Below are positions 34,065 through 42,911 of a DNA stretch of 64,000 nt, one piece after another. The first letter of the stretch is position 1. The number at the start of each line of letters is the position of its first letter. The translations under genes were made by a program, and so were the position numbers. Under the pieces are notes generated by a model. The model saw nothing but the letters and a program-made list of their open reading frames with translations, ran no database searches and was not told the DNA's origin. This DNA comes from Streptomyces sp. WZ.A104 (GTDB taxonomy: Bacteria > Actinomycetota > Actinomycetes > Streptomycetales > Streptomycetaceae), in contig NZ_NWVL01000007.1 in the NCBI RefSeq assembly GCF_002382885.1, positions 103,687 through 167,686 of the forward strand, given 5' to 3'.

Positions 34065-34250
34065 GCTCCTTGAGTGCGGGCCGCTGTCAGGTCCTGGCGC
34101 CCGATCGGAGAGCATGTCGGTGACGCGGCTGGTGTTGGCGCGGGCGATGCTGGCGGAGACACCGCAACCGTTGGCTGTCTGGGCGAGGTTGTCGCGCTTG
34201 CGCAGATTCAGCAGGCCGCCCAGCGTGCGCTGGTGCGGTGATAGTTTGCA
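34065..34250 (-). pseudogene. IS5-like transposase remnant
   Basis: Reading the minus strand gives GGLLNLRKRDNLAQTANGCG then VSASIARANTSRVTDMLSDR, which resembles the HTH part of IS5-type (DDE) transposases. A frame change follows at the end. The rest is missing. It lies just upstream of the response-regulator gene. Confidence 0.4.
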
Positions 34251-34470
34251 GCGACGGTTATCCTCACGGGCGATGGGCCCGCCTGGCCATCAGGCCTAAG
34301 AACGGTCAACACCACCGCGAAATGCTCGATGAGCAGCCCTGCCGGACCGAAAGGCGTTGTCCCCGCGGAAGAGTTGCACAAGCATCGAAAGATCATGATC
34401 AAAGGCGGCTAGGGGGTGCCCCATCGACGAGCGGGGCCGAACGTTTTGCCGTCTCCTTCGTGTACCAGGC

Positions 34471-34782
34471 ATGATGACAGTGAAAGGCCTCGCCACAGTC
34501 GGTATGACCGCGCTCTGCGCCACTCTGCTCCCCTCTGCCCCTACCTTTGCAGGTGGAGTCGGTGTCATCGGCTCTCCGGCGTTCGACAACACCTGCGTCA
34601 CCTTGCGCGACCTGACACAGGCGACCGGGCGCACCGCTCAGGGATCCGGGTTCGTCGCCAACGTAGTTCAGTTGCCTGTCGACGCCCCATACCAGAGCTG
34701 CGGAGGTGCGGACTTCTACACCCACCTGCCCATGGCCTTTGGCCAGTTCGTCAATCAGGACGTGACAATCCTGCCCTCGTGA
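34471..34782 (+). CDS. small secreted protein, about 103 aa
   Basis: A signal peptide (ATVGMTALCATLLPSAPTFAG) is followed by a mature part with two Cys (FDNTC and QSCGGADFY). GVGVIGSPAFDNTCVTLRDL and its length resemble small secreted proteins of streptomycetes of unknown role. The start is ATG 34471 or 34474. The gene's end overlaps the VanZ-like gene by 32 bp. Confidence 0.75.
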   Translation: MMTVKGLATVGMTALCATLLPSAPTFAGGVGVIGSPAFDNTCVTLRDLTQATGRTAQGSGFVANVVQLPVDAPYQSCGGADFYTHLPMAFGQFVNQDVTILPS

Positions 34783-35308
34783 TCCGACGGCCCCGGCCAG
34801 TTGCCCGTCCTGTACCGATCGACCGGGCCAGAGCGGTTCGCCGGCTGCGGTGCGCCACAGTTTCGGCGACCATCCTGGCGCACAGATATCCGAAAGCGCA
34901 TCCGATGGTGTTGGACAAGAGATCGTTGATATCTGCAGTGCGCCCGGATCCAGTCATGTATTGGGCAGTCTCGATCGCGAGCGACGCAAGCAGTCCGAAA
35001 AGAATGACGGATCGGAGCCTTGCTCGCAAAATCGAAAGGAGAATCCCGCCGGGGAAAAACATCACCGTATTGAGGAGAAAGTCGACCCTGTCCGCCGAAT
35101 TTCCCAGGTCGAGCAGTGCCAAATTGATGGCCTTCCCGCCACCGGGTCCGGTACCGAACGTCAGGCCCACGACGCCGGCTGCCCACAGCCAGCCCAGTGC
35201 GGCAACGCGCCGTTGGGAGGCGCGCCGTGGGAGGCCGAGCGCCCACGTGATCACGGCGATCAGCAGACTGCCAAGGGCACCCACGACCAGAGCTATCTCA
35301 AATGACAC
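34751..35308 (-). CDS. VanZ-like membrane protein, 185 aa
   Basis: GTG 35308 follows an AAGGAGTG ribosome site. Four or so membrane segments (VVGALGSLLIAVITWALGLP, LLNTVMFFPGGILLSIL, VILFGLLASLAIETAQYM, LLSNTIGCAFGYLCARMVA) and the ETAQ...DINDLLSNTIG pattern match the VanZ-like family. Some members reduce teicoplanin sensitivity; most have unknown roles. The last 35 residues are basic. Confidence 0.85.
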   Translation of the reverse strand: MSFEIALVVGALGSLLIAVITWALGLPRRASQRRVAALGWLWAAGVVGLTFGTGPGGGKAINLALLDLGNSADRVDFLLNTVMFFPGGILLSILRARLRSVILFGLLASLAIETAQYMTGSGRTADINDLLSNTIGCAFGYLCARMVAETVAHRSRRTALARSIGTGRATGRGRRITRAGLSRPD

Positions 35309-35403
35309 GCTTCACTCCTTCGTATTCGGCCTCGCCCATGAGGCCTCGGCACGTCCGTGGAGGGCTCACGCTCTTGACGCGGGCCTCCCGCACGCCGCCG
35401 GAT

Positions 35404-36885
35404 TCATGAGGCTGACTTCAGTACGGCGTTCATGACTGCTTTGGCGATGGGTGCGCCGAGGCGGCCGCCTCCGATGCTGGAAGGGGCGATGTTCATGTCC
35501 TTGGGGTCGATGAACACGGCTACCGCGACGGGTGAGGTTCCGTCCTTCTGTTTGGCGTAGGAGACGAACCAGGCGTAGGGGCGTTCGTCGTCCACGTCGA
35601 TGCCGTGTTCGGCTGTGCCGGGTTTCCCGCCGACGGTCACTCCGGGGATGTGTGCTCCCTCGGCGGTTCCCTCGCGGACGGCGTGCTCCATCATGTCCTG
35701 CACCTTTCGCGCGGTGCGTTCGGAGACTGCCTGGCCGTGGGCTTCGGGGGTGGTCTTGTCGATGACGGACAGGTCGGGGGCTTGGATCTGCTCGACCAGA
35801 AAGGGCTTCATGACGGTGCCGTTGTTGGCGATGCCGGCTGCAACCATGGCCATCTGCAGGGGTGTGCTGGTCAGGCTTCCCTGGCCCATGCCGGTGAGTG
35901 CGGTCTGGGGCTTGTCGAGCTTGTTGGGGTAGGTTGCGGCGGAGGCGCGGACGGGCAGGAAGTGTTCCTGGTTGAAGCCGAACTTCTCGGCGGTCTCGCG
36001 CATCTTGGCGCCGCCGGTCTTCAGCGCCGCATCCAGGAAGACGTTGTTGCAGGACCACTGCAGGGCCGTCTTCATGGAAACCTTGTCGCACTGGGCGTCC
36101 GGCACCACATTGCCGATCTTCCTCGAGCTGTCGGGCAGCTGATAGGGGGAGGGGATGCCGGAGGGAGCGTCGGTGTCGGTGATTGTGCCGTGTTCGAGGG
36201 CGGCGGCCGCGGTGAGGATCTTGAAGGTGGAGCCGGGCGGGTAGGCCTCGCGCAGCGCCCGGTTGCTCAGCGGCTTGTCCTTGTCCTCATCGAGGCGCGT
36301 GAACTCCTCGCCCTCCTTGAGTGAGTCGCCGGCGAAGGCGGAGGGGTCGTAGGACGGGGTGCTCGCCATGGCGAGGATCTTGCCGTCGCGGGGGTCGAGC
36401 GCGACGACCGCACCCTTGGCCCCCAGGCGGGTCAGCCCTTGGTAGGCGGCCTTCTGGGCTCCGGGGTGGATGGTGGTGATGATGTTGCCGCCCGCCGGTC
36501 TCTTCCCTGTCAGGGTGTCGAGGAAGTTGGTCCGCAGGCGGGTGTCCTTGCCGTTGAGGATGTCGCGGTGGACTCCTTCCAGGAGGGTGGCGCCTTGAGC
36601 CTGGGAGAGGTATCCGGTGACCGGCGCGTACATCGGCCCGTCGGTGTAGACGCGCTTGTGGAGGAGGTCGGAGCCCGGTGTCTTCGTCGAGCCGGTGATC
36701 GGCCGTCCGCCGACGATGATGTCGCCGCGGGGTTCGCTGAACTCCGTTATGAGTGAGCGCCGGTTGGTCGGGTGCTCGTCCAGACTTTTGGCGGTGACGA
36801 ACTGGATCCAGGTCGCCCGGGCGAGCACGGCGAACAGCAGTGCTCCGCAGAGGACGGCCACATGCCGCAGGGTCTTGTTGTTCAT
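35404..36885 (-). CDS. class B penicillin-binding protein with KPG in place of KTG, 493 aa
   Basis: A membrane anchor (AVLCGALLFAVLARATWIQF) precedes a dimerisation region and a transpeptidase domain. The first motif is S219-T-F-K222 (PPGSTFK), the second SCN at 278-280, and the third KPG at 421-423 (GGKPGTAEHG), where nearly all PBPs have KTG or KSG. Overall it looks like PbpA-type housekeeping proteins, but the altered third motif could change beta-lactam binding. It starts 58 bp downstream of the other PBP and is likely co-transcribed with it. Confidence 0.9.
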   Translation of the reverse strand: MNNKTLRHVAVLCGALLFAVLARATWIQFVTAKSLDEHPTNRRSLITEFSEPRGDIIVGGRPITGSTKTPGSDLLHKRVYTDGPMYAPVTGYLSQAQGATLLEGVHRDILNGKDTRLRTNFLDTLTGKRPAGGNIITTIHPGAQKAAYQGLTRLGAKGAVVALDPRDGKILAMASTPSYDPSAFAGDSLKEGEEFTRLDEDKDKPLSNRALREAYPPGSTFKILTAAAALEHGTITDTDAPSGIPSPYQLPDSSRKIGNVVPDAQCDKVSMKTALQWSCNNVFLDAALKTGGAKMRETAEKFGFNQEHFLPVRASAATYPNKLDKPQTALTGMGQGSLTSTPLQMAMVAAGIANNGTVMKPFLVEQIQAPDLSVIDKTTPEAHGQAVSERTARKVQDMMEHAVREGTAEGAHIPGVTVGGKPGTAEHGIDVDDERPYAWFVSYAKQKDGTSPVAVAVFIDPKDMNIAPSSIGGGRLGAPIAKAVMNAVLKSAS

Positions 36886-36943
36886 GGTCTCTTTGGAACT
36901 TTCGTAGGCAGGGTCGCCACGGTGGGAAGGGTGCCGGGTCGGG

Positions 36944-38575
36944 TCAGGACGGGTCCTGGGGCACGGCTTCCAGCAGGTGGCGGGCTACGGGCACTGCGGA
37001 CGCCCCGCCGGTGACGCCGCCTTCGACGACGACGGCGATCGCGACGTTGCCGCGGGTGGCGACGACCCATCCGTTGTTGGGGGCGCTCTCGCTGACCTCG
37101 GCGGTGCCGGTCTTCGCGCCGATGTCCCCGGGCAGGCCCGCCAAGCCCCGGGCGGTGCCGTCGGTGACTGTGGCCCGCATCAGTGAGCGCAGCTGGGTGA
37201 CGACCGCCCGGGGCAGGGCGGTGGTCTTGGTCGTGTCCTTGGCGCCGTCGGTGATGGTGGGCTGGTGGAAGGTCCCGGAGGCGGCGGTCGCGGCTATGGA
37301 TGCCATGGTCAGCGGATTGCCGAGCACCTTGCCCTGTCCGATCATCGAGGCGGCCTTCTCCGTCTGGTCGCCGGGGACCGGGACGGAACCGTCGAAGGAC
37401 GGGATACCCGTGTGCCACTCCTGGCCGACGCCGAAGTAGTTCTTGGCGACTTTGCCGAGTTCGCTGTCACCGATCTTGTTGCGGAGGCTGATGAACCCGG
37501 TGTTGCAGGATTCGGTGAAGTTCTTGCGGAAGCTGGCGCCCGGGAACTCGGAGGTCTCGACGTTGTGGAACTCCTTCCCGACGGTGAGGTATTTGGGGCA
37601 GTCGACGATGTCCCCTGGCGCCACGGCGTTCTTGAGCAGCAGTGCGCCGGTGGTGACGATCTTCCACGTGGAGCCGGGGGCGTAGGTGCCGGAGAGCGCC
37701 CGGTTGAAGCCCGAGGCCGGGGAGTTTGCAACGGCGACGATCTCACCGTTGTCGATGCGCAGGGCGACGAGCGCAGCGTCCTTGCCGTCGGCCTCGGCCG
37801 CCAGGGCACGGTCCGCGGCTACCTGCCATGCCGGGTCGAGAGTGGTCTGGACGGACCGGTCGGCGGATGCGCCGGTCTTTGTGCCGAACCTCGCTTCGGT
37901 GGCGGTGACTTCACCGGTGGTTCGGTCGACGCGTTCGATCGAGCCGCGTGGTCCGGCTCCGGCGGTTGTGCCGAGTTGGTCGATCACGGGCTTGAGCGAA
38001 GGGCTCGTTTCCGGGGGCATGGGGGCGCCGGTGCGGTCGGTGACCTGGGGGGCGCCGGTGTCCTCGCGGGTGAGGCGGAACTTGTCGGTGCTGCTCAGCT
38101 TCGGATGGACCAGTGGCAGGGACCAGTCGATCTTCCATGAGCCGTCCTCCTGGCGGCGCACCGGGATTTCCGAGTCGTAGGACCAGGTGCCGAGGTCGGT
38201 GACGGGCATCTTCGCGGTGAAGGGGACGGTGACGGCTCCGCCCGTTGCCGCGCTCGCCGCGGCGGCAGCCAGTTTCGGCCTGCTGATGTCCAGCCCGGTA
38301 GTGAAGTTACGCAGGACGTTCTGCGCCTCGTCGGGGCTGGTGGTGCGGGCGCCCGCGCTTTCCATGCGGCCCCCCGCCCAGTCCGCCAGGAAGGCCCGGG
38401 CCTGGGCGACGGCTGCCGGATCGACCTCCGGTATCTCGGGCGCGAAAGGCCCCCACTGGGTGGCGTACGCGCTGCCGGCGGTCACAGCGCAAACGATGGC
38501 GACGGCCGCTGCCACGGCGGGCCGGAGGAAGCGGGGCCGCTCGCGGCTCGCGGTGGCGTGTTCGGATTCGGGCAT
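36944..38575 (-). CDS. class B penicillin-binding protein with MecA-like NTF2 domain, 543 aa
   Basis: ATG 38575 follows an AAGGAAC site. The membrane anchor (AAAVAIVCAVTAGSAY) leads to an NTF2-like domain at about 50-155, as at the N-terminus of MecA/PBP3 types. The transpeptidase motifs are S302-T-W-K305, SCN at 356-358 and KTG at 488-490 (GAKTGTAE). It should cross-link peptidoglycan at the cell surface. Transcribed away from the LysR gene, it begins the two-PBP operon. The frame stays open to 38914, but that extension has no ribosome site. Confidence 0.9.
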   Translation of the reverse strand: MPESEHATASRERPRFLRPAVAAAVAIVCAVTAGSAYATQWGPFAPEIPEVDPAAVAQARAFLADWAGGRMESAGARTTSPDEAQNVLRNFTTGLDISRPKLAAAAASAATGGAVTVPFTAKMPVTDLGTWSYDSEIPVRRQEDGSWKIDWSLPLVHPKLSSTDKFRLTREDTGAPQVTDRTGAPMPPETSPSLKPVIDQLGTTAGAGPRGSIERVDRTTGEVTATEARFGTKTGASADRSVQTTLDPAWQVAADRALAAEADGKDAALVALRIDNGEIVAVANSPASGFNRALSGTYAPGSTWKIVTTGALLLKNAVAPGDIVDCPKYLTVGKEFHNVETSEFPGASFRKNFTESCNTGFISLRNKIGDSELGKVAKNYFGVGQEWHTGIPSFDGSVPVPGDQTEKAASMIGQGKVLGNPLTMASIAATAASGTFHQPTITDGAKDTTKTTALPRAVVTQLRSLMRATVTDGTARGLAGLPGDIGAKTGTAEVSESAPNNGWVVATRGNVAIAVVVEGGVTGGASAVPVARHLLEAVPQDPS

Positions 38576-38999
38576 CTCGGGTTCCTTGTCCGTGTTCCAG
38601 CGGTGCTGGTTCGCGAAGGGTGTTGGCGTGGGAGTCGAACAGCAGCTGCTCGTACGAAGCGCGGCGCTCGCAACGGCCGGGCCGTTTCTCAGGCCATGAC
38701 CGGTGCCGAGGCCCAGACGTCCCGGCACGGTGCTGTGCCCGGCCATGGGCTTCGGTGCAGCGGTGCGGGCGCGGGTGTGGGTGATCGGCGCGCGATGGGC
38801 GGCCGGGCACCGCGGCGGCCGGGGCCTGGGGCGGGGTGCGGCCGCCAGTGCGCAGGCGAGGAGACCGACCGCGAACACCAAGATGAGCGCTGAAGCGGGA
38901 AGCGGGGGTGGCATGACCTGAGCTGAGCACTAGGCTGGCCCACATGTCCAATATCAATATTGATGAGCCACCGATCACCTTTTGATATTATTGCTGCTT
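38576..38999. promoter_or_regulatory. divergent promoter region between PBP operon and LysR gene
   Basis: About 420 bp between oppositely transcribed operons. Near the LysR start it becomes AT-rich, unlike its surroundings, and contains a 12-bp palindrome (38953-38964). This is where a LysR-type protein would be expected to bind to control itself and the PBP operon. Confidence 0.6.
38953..38964. promoter_or_regulatory. candidate LysR operator palindrome ATCAATATTGAT
   Basis: A perfect 12-bp palindrome, ATCAAT-ATTGAT, lies 36 bp before the LysR start codon. A related TGATATTATTG follows. LysR-type regulators often use T-N11-A dyads. The block stands out as AT-rich in GC-rich DNA. Confidence 0.55.
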
Positions 39000-39965
39000 G
39001 TGGACCTCATCGGGCATGTGCGGTGCTTTGTCGCTGTTGCAGAAGAAAGACATTTCGGTCGGGCGGCAGCGCGCCTGGGCATGGCTCAGCCACCCCTGTC
39101 ACAGCGCATGCAGCGCCTGGAGAGAGAACTCGGAGTCCGTCTGTTCGACCGCAGCAGCCGCCAGGTCACCATCACCCGAAGCGGCGCGCTGCTCCTCGAA
39201 GAGGCCAGAGCGCTACTGGACCGTTCCGAAGAGTTCCTGGCCTGCGCCACCCGCATCAAGGACGGTCAGAGCGGGCTGCTGCGCGCCGCACTGCCATCAG
39301 GGCTCGCCAGGGAGACCGTCGCCGCCATCCTGGCCGACCTGCACCAGCACCACCCCAGCGTGGAGCTGGAGCTCGAGGAACTGTCCACCACCGATCAGCT
39401 CGCCCGTCTCGCCTCGCACGACCTGGAAGTGGGGCTGATCCACCACCCCTGTGACGTGGCCGGACTGGAGCTTGGCCCGGTTCTGCGCTGTGAGCTGGGG
39501 GTGCTGCTGCCGCGCGCCTCGTTGCTGGCCGCACGCGACGAGGTCCCGCTCGCATCCCTCACCGGACTCGGCCTGGTTCTCTTCCCTCGCGCCGACGCAC
39601 CGGCCGTCTACGATGACCTGCTCACCACCTGTGCCCGCAACGGCTACACTCCCGACAGCCTCCGGCACGGCCAGGGCGACAGCTTCGTCCACGGGCTGAT
39701 CCTCTCGGTGAACGCCGTCGCCTTCAGCCCCCCGGACCGCGGTACCGCTGCCGGCTCACCCAGCTCCGAGGTCGTCTGGCGCCCTCTCGCGGGCGCCCCG
39801 CTCGCCTGGCGCTACTCGGTCGCCTGGCCCCACGGCCGCAAGGACACCGCCATCCACGCCTTCGCCGACGCAGTTCCCCGGGCGCTGTGGAACACTGCCG
39901 CAGTGTCCACCGATCCGCCCCCGCGCCCCCTTCATCTGCGCCCGGCATCGGAGTACTGGCTGTGA
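39000..39965 (+). CDS. LysR-family regulator, BlaA-like, 321 aa
   Basis: GTG 39000 (MDLIGHVRCFVAVAEERHFG) gives a normal LysR start. The HTH covers about residues 3-60 (AAARLGMAQPPLSQRMQRLE) and the rest is the effector-binding domain. The stop overlaps the start of the next gene (GTGA at 39962), as in a coupled pair. In S. cacaoi a LysR protein (BlaA) next to a SxxK protein (BlaB) turns on a beta-lactamase; I infer a similar role here for the divergent PBPs. Confidence 0.85.
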   Translation: MDLIGHVRCFVAVAEERHFGRAAARLGMAQPPLSQRMQRLERELGVRLFDRSSRQVTITRSGALLLEEARALLDRSEEFLACATRIKDGQSGLLRAALPSGLARETVAAILADLHQHHPSVELELEELSTTDQLARLASHDLEVGLIHHPCDVAGLELGPVLRCELGVLLPRASLLAARDEVPLASLTGLGLVLFPRADAPAVYDDLLTTCARNGYTPDSLRHGQGDSFVHGLILSVNAVAFSPPDRGTAAGSPSSEVVWRPLAGAPLAWRYSVAWPHGRKDTAIHAFADAVPRALWNTAAVSTDPPPRPLHLRPASEYWL

Positions 39966-40870
39966 ACCGCACCCTCCAGCAGATCCATAGCGCTTTCAGT
40001 GAAGCCTGCGCCACCGGCTGGCTGCACGCCGTCGACATCGACAGCGGCGCAGAGGTCAACGCGAACGCCGACGGTGCCGTCGTCACCGCCAGCGTTCACA
40101 AGCTCTGCCTGCTCCTCGCCCTCCACCAGCAAGCAGAACAGGGGCTGCTGGACCTGACCGAGCAGGTCGAATGCGCCACCGACGGCCGGGCCGCCGGCCC
40201 CACGGGCCTGGCCGTCATGCTCGACCCTGTCCGCATCTCCCTGCGTGACGCTGCCTACCTCATGATGGCCGTCAGCGACAACGCCGCTGCCGAAGTGATC
40301 CTGGAACGGGTCGGCCTGGATGCCGTCAACGCCGCCACCACCCGCCTGGGCCTCACTCACACCCGCGCCGTCCACACCTTCGCCCATACGCTCGCCACCA
40401 TCCGTGAAGACGTCGGCCCGGTCGGCGCGCCGGCCCTGGCCGACCCTCGCGTCATCGCCCGCCTCCGCGCGCTGGATCCCGCCCGCACCAACCGCAGCAC
40501 CCCCCGCGACATGACCCGCCTCCTCTGCGCCCTCTGGCGCGACGAAGCCTGCAGCCCCGAAGGCTGCGCGGCGATCCGCCGCCTCCTCGGCCTCCAGGTC
40601 TGGCCCCACCGCATGGCCGCCGGGTTCCCCTTCGACGACGTGCACGTCGCGGGAAAGACCGGAAGCCTGCCCACCGTGCGCAACGAGGTCGGCGTCATCG
40701 AATACCCCGACGGCGGCCGCTACGCCATCGCGGTCTTCACCCGCGCCGTCAACCCCGCAGCCACCCTCCCCTCCGTCGACGCCGTCATCGGAACCACCGC
40801 CCGCCTCGCCGTCGACGCCCTCCGCGCCGGGAGTGTCACGACAGCGGCGTCCACCACTCGGTTGCCGTAG
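39962..40870 (+). CDS. cytoplasmic class A beta-lactamase-like protein, BlaB-like, 302 aa
   Basis: Has the three serine-hydrolase motifs: S44-V-H-K47, SDN at 105-107 and KTG at 232-234. RSTPRDM matches the region after the omega loop, but I find no ExxLN (Glu166) in that loop. There is also no signal peptide. So it is probably not an exported beta-lactamase but a binding or sensing partner. GTG 39962 overlaps the LysR stop, so the two are translated together. Confidence 0.85.
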   Translation: MNRTLQQIHSAFSEACATGWLHAVDIDSGAEVNANADGAVVTASVHKLCLLLALHQQAEQGLLDLTEQVECATDGRAAGPTGLAVMLDPVRISLRDAAYLMMAVSDNAAAEVILERVGLDAVNAATTRLGLTHTRAVHTFAHTLATIREDVGPVGAPALADPRVIARLRALDPARTNRSTPRDMTRLLCALWRDEACSPEGCAAIRRLLGLQVWPHRMAAGFPFDDVHVAGKTGSLPTVRNEVGVIEYPDGGRYAIAVFTRAVNPAATLPSVDAVIGTTARLAVDALRAGSVTTAASTTRLP

Positions 40871-40881
40871 AGGCTTCTTGT

Positions 40882-40919
40882 TGGTCTGGTCAAGCCGTTA
40901 GGCCGTCCGGCGCAGACCA
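40882..40919 (+). terminator. possible hairpin after the BlaB-like gene
   Basis: TGGTCTG (40882-40888) and CAGACCA (40913-40919) are a perfect 7-bp inverted repeat around a 24-nt loop, starting 11 bp after the stop. The loop is long, so this is weak. Confidence 0.3.
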
Positions 40920-40992
40920 GATGCGCATACGTCTGGCATCGGTTCTGCTTGGCTGAGCGCCTCCTCCGGTGGGGTGCGATTAGGAGGGACCC

Positions 40993-41262
40993 ATGCGCAA
41001 CACCATCCGCGGAGCCATCCTCACAACCGGCACTCTGGTCGCCCTGTCTGGCCTGATCACGGCCGCAGCCGCTACACCCCTGGCCCCCTGCGTTCCAAAC
41101 AGCCAGCCGACAGCGGACGGATTCTGCGTGCCTCTCGGCAGCCTCCGAGACCTCGCACCAAGGTTGCTTCTGTCTCCGTCACCCGATTGCGGCCGTGGCG
41201 AGTTGTGCGCCTTTGTGCCGCCGCTCCGAAGCCCAGCCCTGTCTGCCGTCCGCAACTACTGA
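40993..41262 (+). CDS. small secreted peptide, 89 aa
   Basis: TAGGAGGGACCC stands before the ATG, a strong ribosome site. A signal (TTGTLVALSGLITAAAATPL) gives a mature peptide of about 60 residues with Cys pairs (PCVPN, FCVP, DCGRGELC). No known family. The mature part after about residue 50 has less typical codon use. Confidence 0.55.
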   Translation: MRNTIRGAILTTGTLVALSGLITAAAATPLAPCVPNSQPTADGFCVPLGSLRDLAPRLLLSPSPDCGRGELCAFVPPLRSPALSAVRNY

Positions 41263-41915
41263 TCAAGCCTCCACTTGCGCGGAATCGGCCGACAAGGTAC
41301 CGAGTCACTACCCCGGGTTCGGGACACCGGGGGGTCTTGGATCGTGATGGTCCAGGGGAACGGAGTCCCCGCGCCCTCCGGAAGGCCGGGCCCCACCATG
41401 CCGTACTAGCCGGTCTTCCCCCGGGACGGGACCGTGAACCCGGCCGGGATAACGCGCACCGCGGTTCTCTCCTGCCCTCCAATGTCTCGCGTGGTAGGCA
41501 CTCCACCTTGCTCTTCAGCGGCTCGTACACGAGACGGTCACCGTGATGCTTCGCATCCCTCGCGAATCCTGACGCCACCGCAGTTTCCCGTTTCGCCCGC
41601 TCCCGGAACAGTGGCTGGCTGTTACTCCTGTGGTGAGTGGGGAACGCCGCAACGCAAACCGGCGTCACGGCAGCCGCCCTGCGACCTTAGGCCACGGGTC
41701 CCCTCATGTCCCATCGGCACCCAGCGCCATCGTTCAGAACCGCAACCGACACGCCGTCAGCGTCCTCGATCAGGTGACCGTTCTCCGTTCATCAGGGGTT
41801 CTTTCGGGGACAAGTGCCCACCTGAATCTCGACATTCACTCCGCGCCCACCAGGGCGGCGCTTGGTGAACCACTCAAGGTTCGGGGGCGTCGACAAACTG
41901 ACGGAGCGTGTGGCG
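41263..41915. other. gap with no recognised gene
   Basis: About 650 bp. The open frames here are short or Arg/Pro-rich on both strands, with codon use unlike a native gene. Several inverted stretches such as CCCCGGG are present. I cannot assign it. Confidence 0.35.
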
Positions 41916-42092
41916 TCAGCCTGTTGTCGATGTTGCGTGCATGACGTGGGCGGCGAGTTCGCTGAGCCGAAGAAGATGGTCAGTTCTGTGCCGAGGATGA
42001 ACAGGCCCAAGCCGAGGGTGCCGGTTGCCGCCCACCGGTGAGCCGCGGGCGACCGGCAGCGCGTAGCGGTGCGTGACCTGTGCGGGTGTCAT
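41916..42092 (-). pseudogene. remnant of a small gene coupled to the thioesterase
   Basis: An ATG at 42092-42090 overlaps the TGA of the thioesterase gene, as in coupled genes, and reads MTPAQVTHRYALPVARGSPV with normal codon use. From about 42025 a better codon pattern continues in another frame as LGLGLFILGTELTIFFGSAN, a likely membrane segment. I infer an old gene with a frameshift. Confidence 0.3.
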
Positions 42093-42814
42093 GGGGCGGT
42101 GGCGTAGCGGGCGACGGCGAGCAGGTCCTTGTGCAGTCTGTCGGTCAGGGCGGGCGCCTGTTCCGTCGTGTACATGTGGCCGCCGGGGAAGAGGCGTGGG
42201 GTGAGGGGCAGGGTGGTGAGGTCGCTCCAGGCTCGCAGGTCTTCCGCAGTGACGAGGGGGTCGCTTGCGCCTCCGTACACGGCGAAGGGGATATCCAGGG
42301 GCGGCTCGTCCTGGTGGGCGTGATGCAGCGCCAACACCACGTCGGCGAGGAGCGGAGTGCAGGCGAGGGTGAGCGCCGTGGGGTTTTGTATCACCCTGGC
42401 GGGCAGAAACTGCCTGATCATGCTCATGGCATCATCCATGGATCTTTGTCCGGACAGGTGCAGGCTCAGTTCGCTGGAGAGGGATCTGGCGTGCGGGGCG
42501 GGCATGGCCGACAGGGCCAGCAGGGCGGGCCGACGTTGGTGGGTGCGGACCAGTCGCCGGGCGGTCTCGTAGGCGAGGAGGCTGCCGAGGCTGTGACCGA
42601 AGATGGCGAAGAGGCCATCGTCGTCGGTGTTGGCGATCTCGTTGGCGAGTGCGGTGGTGAGCTGTCGCGGGTCGGTGAGGGAGGGCTGGTCGTTCAAGGC
42701 TTCCCGGCCGGGCAGCTGGATGGCGTACAGCTCCACGGTGGAGGGAAGGAGCGCTGCCCATCGGGCGTAGAAGCTGGGGCCAAGTCCTGCGGGCGGCAGG
42801 CAGTACAGGCGCAT
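42089..42814 (-). CDS. type II thioesterase (RifR/GrsT-like), 241 aa
   Basis: Alpha/beta hydrolase that removes stalled or wrong acyl groups from carrier proteins. Motif FGHSLGSLLAYE has the nucleophile Ser75, and FPGGHMYTT holds the catalytic His. ATG 42814 (MRLYCLPPAGLGPS) gives the usual TEII start; an upstream open extension is unlikely. It lies 97 bp after the PKS stop on the same strand, so it is its natural editing enzyme. Confidence 0.88.
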   Translation of the reverse strand: MRLYCLPPAGLGPSFYARWAALLPSTVELYAIQLPGREALNDQPSLTDPRQLTTALANEIANTDDDGLFAIFGHSLGSLLAYETARRLVRTHQRRPALLALSAMPAPHARSLSSELSLHLSGQRSMDDAMSMIRQFLPARVIQNPTALTLACTPLLADVVLALHHAHQDEPPLDIPFAVYGGASDPLVTAEDLRAWSDLTTLPLTPRLFPGGHMYTTEQAPALTDRLHKDLLAVARYATAP

Positions 42815-42911
42815 GGTTGCGTCCGGCCGGTGGGTCAGCGGGGTGAGGGAGGGCTGCCCGTAGCGGGTAGCGCCGTGCGGGGGGTGCAAGGCCGGCTTCC
42901 TTTCGGGCGGG

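Noticed and set aside
39962..40870. Calling this gene a secreted class A beta-lactamase
   Set aside because: No signal peptide and no visible Glu166 motif; coupled to a LysR gene.
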